NCBI GenBank assembly: GCA_029062005.1
Contig: JAIDQZ010000045.1
Span: 1-64,000, forward strand
From: Muribaculaceae bacterium
Lineage (GTDB): Bacteria > Bacteroidota > Bacteroidia > Bacteroidales > Muribaculaceae
DNA length: 64,000 nt
Reading direction: 5' to 3'
This document shows positions 60,075 through 64,000 of this stretch, in pieces. The notes under the pieces were generated by a model. The model saw only the letters and a list, made by a program, of their open reading frames with translations, did not search any database and was not told where the DNA came from. How positions within the stretch are numbered: position 1 is the first letter of the stretch; the number at the start of each line of letters is the position of its first letter. Made by a program: the position numbers and the translations under genes.

Positions 60075-62060
60075 TTACTTTTTAGTTATATTGAATGTGT
60101 AAACTGCAAATGTCTTGGCTCCGATAGTAGTGGAGTAGCTGTTGCCGGAAGCATCTATCGAAGTTGTCTGCGGAGTTATGAGCGAAGGATTCTCAAGACT
60201 GTTCTCAGCCGTTTCTGAATCGGAGTGCAGGATCACTGCCTTTCCACCGGAAAGCGAGGTTTTCTTCATTCCGTCAAATGTAAGATTTAGTTCCTGAGGT
60301 TCATCCGACACGTTGACTACCTTGACAATGTATGTACTGTTGCCCTTATCTACGACTGCGCTGGCAAAGAGTCCATTCTGATCAGGATCCCCGGCAACTG
60401 TCTTTCCGTTCATAGTCAGGGGTAGCACATAGTCACCTTTATTAGTACCATATAGTTGCTGTACATAGTAACTGCATGTGGGGAAGCTTTCAAGGTTGTC
60501 AAACCATATCATGTCTGGGCGCCATTGCCAACCCTCCACGTGAGCGAAGAGTGGGGCATAGGTAGCCATATGCACCACGTCGGCATTTCTCTCAAGTCCT
60601 GTCATGAAGGCTGCCTCAAGCAGTGCGGCATTGAAATGATTCCATTTCTTACCCTTTCCATGGCATGCATATTCTCCGGCGAATACCTTGGGACCTTTTC
60701 TGTCATAATTGTCATAACGGCGACCTTGCTCCAGAAACCATTTTTCCGGACGGTAGAAATGCTCGTCCACGAGGTCGGCGTTCAGCTTTCTCATTTCGGG
60801 CCATAGATAGTCAAACTTATCGCCTTCGGAGTCAGGTCCTGACGATCCTATTATCTTGATTTCCGGATGTCGCTTTCTCATTACATCAAGGAATTTCTGC
60901 AGCCGCTCGGGATATTCCGGTCCCCATTGTTCATTACCGATACCAAGATATTTGAGGTTGAAAGGTTCCGGATGTCCCATTTCTGCACGAAGTCTGCCCC
61001 ATTCCGTATCTGTTGATCCGTTGGCAAATTCCACGAGGTCAAGTGCGTCATCGATAAACTGCTGCAGCTCTTCTCCTTCAGCATGTGCATGAGGGTCGTT
61101 GTTCTGATACTGGCAAACGAGACCTACATTGATGATAGGGAGTGGTTCGCTACCAATTTCCTCACTAAGAAGAAAATAGTCGTAGAAACCGAGACCATAG
61201 CTCTGGAAATAGTCGGGATAGAAACGGTTGGTGAAAGTATAGTGCCAGCGGTTTTCATTAAGAGGACGGTTTTCAACCGGTCCTACAGTATTTTTCCACT
61301 GATAGCGGGTATCCATGTCAGTGCCTTCCACAATGCATCCTCCGGGGAAGCGGAAAACTCCGGGCTTGAGGTCTGCAAGCTTCTGGGCGAGATCTTTACG
61401 CATTCCGTTTTCATGTCCCATCCATGTATCTACGGGGAATAGTGACACATGCTCAAGATCAACGCCCGATTTGGGAGTTGTCAGAAATATTCTCAGGCGT
61501 GCCTTTTCATCGGTTTTAGATGGCTTCAGGATGACTGAGTATTTCTTCCATTCCTTTCCGGTGATTTCTATATCCTGTTTAGCTATCGCCTGGCGGTCGT
61601 CCATAGTATCTGGATCAGTGATCTCAACACGTATTTTTGATGTCTCACCATCCACCGTGCGCGCCCAGACCGAAAATCGATATTCCTTGTCTTTTTCCAC
61701 TCCTATTCCGAAGAAACCCTCGTTTTCAATGCCGGTATGCTTATGTCTGTGACCCGGATCTCCAAGTCGCACATAGTGTGGGTTTCGTTCAAATGGTCCG
61801 TCATCTTTAACCTGAACGTTGCCGAATATGTTCCATCCCATGAAAGTCTGGGGAAATTCGAATGAGCGGTTCTTGACGAGTTCAGCATAGAGACCACCAT
61901 CCGCCCCGAAGTTTATATCTTCAAAGAATATGCCATACATTGTAGGCTGTATCGGTGCTCCCTGCTTATTTGTCTTAATGACAAAGTCATTGACCGCAGC
62001 TCCTGCTGAGATACTTGCCATCAAGGCGAGCGTGGGAAGTAGGTAATTACGTTTCTTCAT
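60075..62060 (-). CDS. Alpha-L-arabinofuranosidase, GH51 family
   Basis: 661 residues with a signal peptide (MKKRNYLLPTLALMASISAGAA). The N-terminal region has the GH51-type start (QPTMYGIFFEDINFGADGGLYAELVKNRSFE) and a carbohydrate-binding insert (about 80-220). The catalytic barrel carries GNEQWGPEYP with the acid/base Glu377, and FAGEYACHG with a likely nucleophile Glu463. A C-terminal beta domain ends it. It releases arabinose from plant polysaccharides, probably in the periplasm or at the cell surface. No SusC/D genes are near, so it stands outside a polysaccharide locus here. Confidence 0.92.
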   Translation of the reverse strand: MKKRNYLLPTLALMASISAGAAVNDFVIKTNKQGAPIQPTMYGIFFEDINFGADGGLYAELVKNRSFEFPQTFMGWNIFGNVQVKDDGPFERNPHYVRLGDPGHRHKHTGIENEGFFGIGVEKDKEYRFSVWARTVDGETSKIRVEITDPDTMDDRQAIAKQDIEITGKEWKKYSVILKPSKTDEKARLRIFLTTPKSGVDLEHVSLFPVDTWMGHENGMRKDLAQKLADLKPGVFRFPGGCIVEGTDMDTRYQWKNTVGPVENRPLNENRWHYTFTNRFYPDYFQSYGLGFYDYFLLSEEIGSEPLPIINVGLVCQYQNNDPHAHAEGEELQQFIDDALDLVEFANGSTDTEWGRLRAEMGHPEPFNLKYLGIGNEQWGPEYPERLQKFLDVMRKRHPEIKIIGSSGPDSEGDKFDYLWPEMRKLNADLVDEHFYRPEKWFLEQGRRYDNYDRKGPKVFAGEYACHGKGKKWNHFNAALLEAAFMTGLERNADVVHMATYAPLFAHVEGWQWRPDMIWFDNLESFPTCSYYVQQLYGTNKGDYVLPLTMNGKTVAGDPDQNGLFASAVVDKGNSTYIVKVVNVSDEPQELNLTFDGMKKTSLSGGKAVILHSDSETAENSLENPSLITPQTTSIDASGNSYSTTIGAKTFAVYTFNITKK

Positions 62061-62085
62061 GTCTGCCGGTTAATATATTTAGTTG

Positions 62086-62117
62086 CAAAGATAATCTATA
62101 TTTCTCATATTCGCAAA
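62086..62117 (-). promoter_or_regulatory. Promoter of the GH51-trxA pair
   Basis: On the minus strand TTTG (62114-62117), exactly 20 bases, TATCTTTG (62086-62093), about 25 bases before the start codon. A complete constitutive-type promoter. Confidence 0.82.
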
Positions 62118-62263
62118 TGAAAACCCTTAGTTTTTAAATTCGCCTGAGCCAGCGTCTCATATATAATGAAGCAACTATATCATGATATAGTCAGATTTTC
62201 GAGCTGATTGAGAATGCGCTGATATCCTTATGAATTTATTATGACGGACCTGAAAATGACGGA

Positions 62264-62623
62264 TTACTTCCTTTTCCCATATTTCTTCTCGAAGATATCA
62301 TAATGCTCGGTTCCCCAGCATAACATCTGGTCTATGATTGGGATGAGAGATAATCCGAGTGCAGAGATCCTGTATTCTGAGCGAGGCGGAAGTTCGGGAA
62401 ATATTGTTTTTTCTATAAGACCGTCTTCGACCATTTCTTTAAGCTGAATGTCAAGCACTCTCGGAGCCGCTTCCGGGAGAAGTTTGTGAATTTCACTTGG
62501 ACGCTGTGGTTCACCGCTTCTCAATTCATCAAGAATACATGATTTCCATTTGGATTCTATCAGACTCATGGTCAAGCGTAACGGACAGTCCAGATCCACC
62601 GGTATTTTCTTTTCGTATGCCAT
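62264..62623 (-). CDS. HxlR/MarR-like winged-helix transcriptional regulator
   Basis: 119 residues from the ATG at 62623 (MAYEKKIPVDLDCPL); the longer frame upstream runs through AT-rich promoter DNA. It has the HxlR pattern: a Cys-Pro near the start (Cys13), WKSCILDELRSG, RPSEIHKLLPEAAPRVLDIQLKEMVEDGLIEK and PPRSEYRISALGLSLIPII. HxlR proteins often sense thiol or electrophile stress. It is divergent from an NTF2-like gene and a flavin reductase gene, which are the probable targets. Confidence 0.9.
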   Translation of the reverse strand: MAYEKKIPVDLDCPLRLTMSLIESKWKSCILDELRSGEPQRPSEIHKLLPEAAPRVLDIQLKEMVEDGLIEKTIFPELPPRSEYRISALGLSLIPIIDQMLCWGTEHYDIFEKKYGKRK

Positions 62624-62683
62624 ATGCAGTTTGTTTGATTGTGAATGCAAAATTATAAAATAACTGTATAATTTACAAGTATG

Positions 62684-62718
62684 GAAAAATTTTTCGGTAT
62701 ATGAAAAATTTTTCGGTA
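62684..62718. promoter_or_regulatory. Operator-like direct repeats for the HxlR regulator
   Basis: GAAAAATTTTTCGGTA occurs twice, at 62684-62699 and 62703-62718, 19 bases apart, close to two helical turns. Each holds the palindrome GAAAAATTTTTC. The right copy ends exactly at the -33 element of the rightward promoter. Confidence 0.75.
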
Positions 62719-62750
62719 CTTGATTATATATAAATATACTGTTAATTTTG
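62719..62750 (+). promoter_or_regulatory. Promoter of the NTF2-like / flavin reductase pair
   Basis: CTTG (62719-62722), 20 bases, TAATTTTG (62743-62750), 31 bases before the ATG at 62782. The imperfect -33 box abuts the operator repeats. Confidence 0.65.
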
Positions 62751-62781
62751 CATTCAGAATAATTCAAAATAAACAATAGTC

Positions 62782-63165
62782 ATGAGAGACGAAATCAAAG
62801 AATATGAAGCAGTGGCTAAAGCTGCCGGGAAGTTTGTAAAGAGTGTTGCAGAGGGAAACAGCGAGTATGCCAAGACCCTTTTCACAGACGATGCCGTTCT
62901 TTTCGGCATTCTCAACGGTTCTGTAGAGCGTGGATCGATAGAGCAGTTCTATCACAATGTTGATACTGTCGGAGCCGGTGACGGGTTCAAGGCAAGAATA
63001 GATGTGCTTGCAGTAGAAGAGACGGTAGCTGTGGTTCGTGTTCTCGAAGAAGGGTGGGGCGGAAGCATCGACTTCACAGACTTCCTGCTTCTGCTAAAGC
63101 TTGGTGGAGAGTGGAAATGTGTGGCAAAAGCATATAATCAGAATTCAAATACAATAACCGAATGA
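62782..63165 (+). CDS. NTF2-like / SnoaL-fold protein
   Basis: 127 residues with the usual NTF2-like order: a helix pair (AVAKAAGKFVKSVAEGNSEYAKTLFTDDAVLFGILNG), then SVERGSIEQFYHNVDTVG and a curved sheet (VLAVEETVAVVRVLEEGWGGSIDFTDFLLLLKLGGEWKCVAKAY). This fold includes ketosteroid isomerase-like and lumazine-binding-like proteins; the substrate is unknown. Its stop overlaps the ATG of the flavin reductase by 4 bases, so the pair acts together, likely in small-molecule detoxification. Confidence 0.75.
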   Translation: MRDEIKEYEAVAKAAGKFVKSVAEGNSEYAKTLFTDDAVLFGILNGSVERGSIEQFYHNVDTVGAGDGFKARIDVLAVEETVAVVRVLEEGWGGSIDFTDFLLLLKLGGEWKCVAKAYNQNSNTITE

Positions 63166-63701
63166 AAATAACGGTTATTACAGGAAGTCCCAGGAAGAAA
63201 GGCAATACATTAGCCATGGTGGATGCTTTCATAAAATCTGCGGAGTCAAAAGGACATGAGGTGGTGCGGTTTGACGCGGCAATGATGAAGATAGGAGGTT
63301 GTCATGCTTGCATGTCATGCTTCAAGACGGGCAAGGCGTGCTCTTTCGACGATGATTTCAATATCATAGCCCCCCATATTCTCGATGCGGATGCAGTTGT
63401 GTTCGCGATGCCGGTATATTGGTATTCGATTCCTGCACAGATCAAGGGAGTGATAGACCGTCTGTTCTCATTCTGTGTGGCGGAAAAACCCATTCAGGGA
63501 AAGAAGATGGGGCTGATATGCTGCTGCGAGGAGCATGATCCATCAGTTATGGATGGTGTTAAAATACCTATGGAGCGGACTGCATCATTACTGAAATGGG
63601 ATGTAGTGGGTGAAGTTCTTATTCCCGGTGTATTTGTGGAAGGAGACATCTGCAAGACCGACGGATGTGCTCAGGCAGCTGCACTCGCTGAAAAATTCTA
63701 A
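63162..63701 (+). CDS. NADPH-dependent FMN reductase / iron-sulfur flavoprotein family
   Basis: 179 residues. The flavodoxin-like FMN site is GSPRKKGNT (residues 8-16). GGCHACMSCFKTGKACSF (about 47-64) has four Cys in the spacing of the flavodoxin-like reductases related to iron-sulfur flavoproteins. MPVYWYSIPAQIKGVIDRLFSF is the usual second FMN loop. It reduces flavin or quinone-like compounds with NAD(P)H. The divergent HxlR regulator and the two operator repeats suggest induction by thiol-reactive or quinone compounds. A terminator follows at 63758. Confidence 0.85.
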   Translation: MKITVITGSPRKKGNTLAMVDAFIKSAESKGHEVVRFDAAMMKIGGCHACMSCFKTGKACSFDDDFNIIAPHILDADAVVFAMPVYWYSIPAQIKGVIDRLFSFCVAEKPIQGKKMGLICCCEEHDPSVMDGVKIPMERTASLLKWDVVGEVLIPGVFVEGDICKTDGCAQAAALAEKF

Positions 63702-63757
63702 CGTAATATAGCAATCAAAGCCTTCCGGGCATTTGTCTGCAACAAAGTTAACAAATG

Positions 63758-63788
63758 GAGTCGTACAGATAGGTGCGGCTCTTTTTTA
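63758..63788 (+). terminator. Intrinsic terminator after the flavin reductase
   Basis: GAGTCGTAC pairs with GTGCGGCTC (two G-U), AGATAG loop, followed by T6. Confidence 0.8.
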
Positions 63789-63926
63789 GATGAGGAATCA
63801 TTGTACAGACACATATTGACACCTCTGCATGTACTTCATATATATATATTTGAGTCAAATATAATAAAATAATATCATAATGCGTTTTTTTATTGATGAT
63901 TGATACTTTATAATTACTTTTTGCTC

Positions 63927-64000
63927 ATGAAAATAATTAGATTTGTCTTTTTTCTGCTTATTTTAGGATTGTCTTCTTGCAATGAAGAACCGAAACAGAC
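63927..64000 (+). CDS. Lipoprotein, 5' part only (cut by window end)
   Basis: The first 24 codons give MKIIRFVFFLLILGLSSCNE, a lipoprotein signal with the lipobox LSSC (Cys18). The rest lies outside the window, so its function cannot be judged. The gap before it (63789-63926) is very AT-rich; I see no second gene in it. Confidence 0.65.
   Translation, partial: MKIIRFVFFLLILGLSSCNEEPKQ

Overview
The window joins most of a temperate tailed-phage genome (about 1 to 39.4 kb, left end outside the window) to an ordinary stretch of a Bacteroidales chromosome (39.66 to 64 kb). The host assignment rests on the promoters, several of which match the Bacteroidetes form TTTG - about 20 bases - TAnnTTTG, and on typical gene content: a short primary sigma factor, the ftsK-lolA-trxB order, S41, M16 and M3 peptidases, and a GH51 arabinofuranosidase. 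A gut Bacteroidales such as Muribaculaceae is an inference; no rRNA is present to settle it.

Prophage, left to right. 0-5.8 kb is an early/DNA-metabolism block on the plus strand: beta-class DNA methyltransferase, RuvC-like resolvase, zinc-ribbon proteins, an AT-rich island with a three-repeat zinc/HNH protein, a GIY-YIG (T5orf172) protein and an XRE regulator, then an SSB-like DUF3127 protein. 5.9-9.9 kb is a minus-strand packaging block (large terminase, portal, a small structural protein). 10.1-21.9 kb is a distal-tail block with a 2810-residue hub/fibre protein that ends in an S74 self-cleaving chaperone. 21.9-24.5 kb is the lysis block (membrane coiled-coil protein, GH108 endolysin, candidate unimolecular spanin), interrupted by a two-gene AT-rich membrane cassette with its own promoter and terminator. 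24.6-25.1 kb has a Com-like zinc-finger protein and two tRNA genes. 25.1-38.1 kb carries head and tail-tube genes: scaffold-like, decoration, capsid, connectors, tail tube, frameshifted tail chaperones and a 2385-residue tape measure. The tape measure ends tail-to-tail with a tyrosine integrase (38.07-39.32 kb).

Two things tie the phage together. First, short tandem arrays of 7-base units of several unrelated sequences (for example GTTTTAC/GTTGGAC, AATTTTG, GAGTCTT/CAGTCTT, AATTGAG, TAGAGCC/GAGAGCC) recur at gene and module joints, and one lies inside the endolysin gene; I saw none in the host part. Second, two phage promoters 14.6 kb apart share the same upstream block and sit so close to their start codons that the messages should be leaderless.

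Host region. ftsK, a lolA-like gene, trxB, a dCMP deaminase gene, an S41 protease gene and a 5-formyl-THF cyclo-ligase gene run on the plus strand, followed by an M16 and an M3 peptidase. rpoD and an htrA/degP gene face left. An NlpC/P60 lipoprotein gene and dnaE face right. A GH51 gene and trxA form a leftward pair. The window ends with a divergent HxlR regulator / NTF2-like protein / flavin reductase group and the start of a lipoprotein gene.
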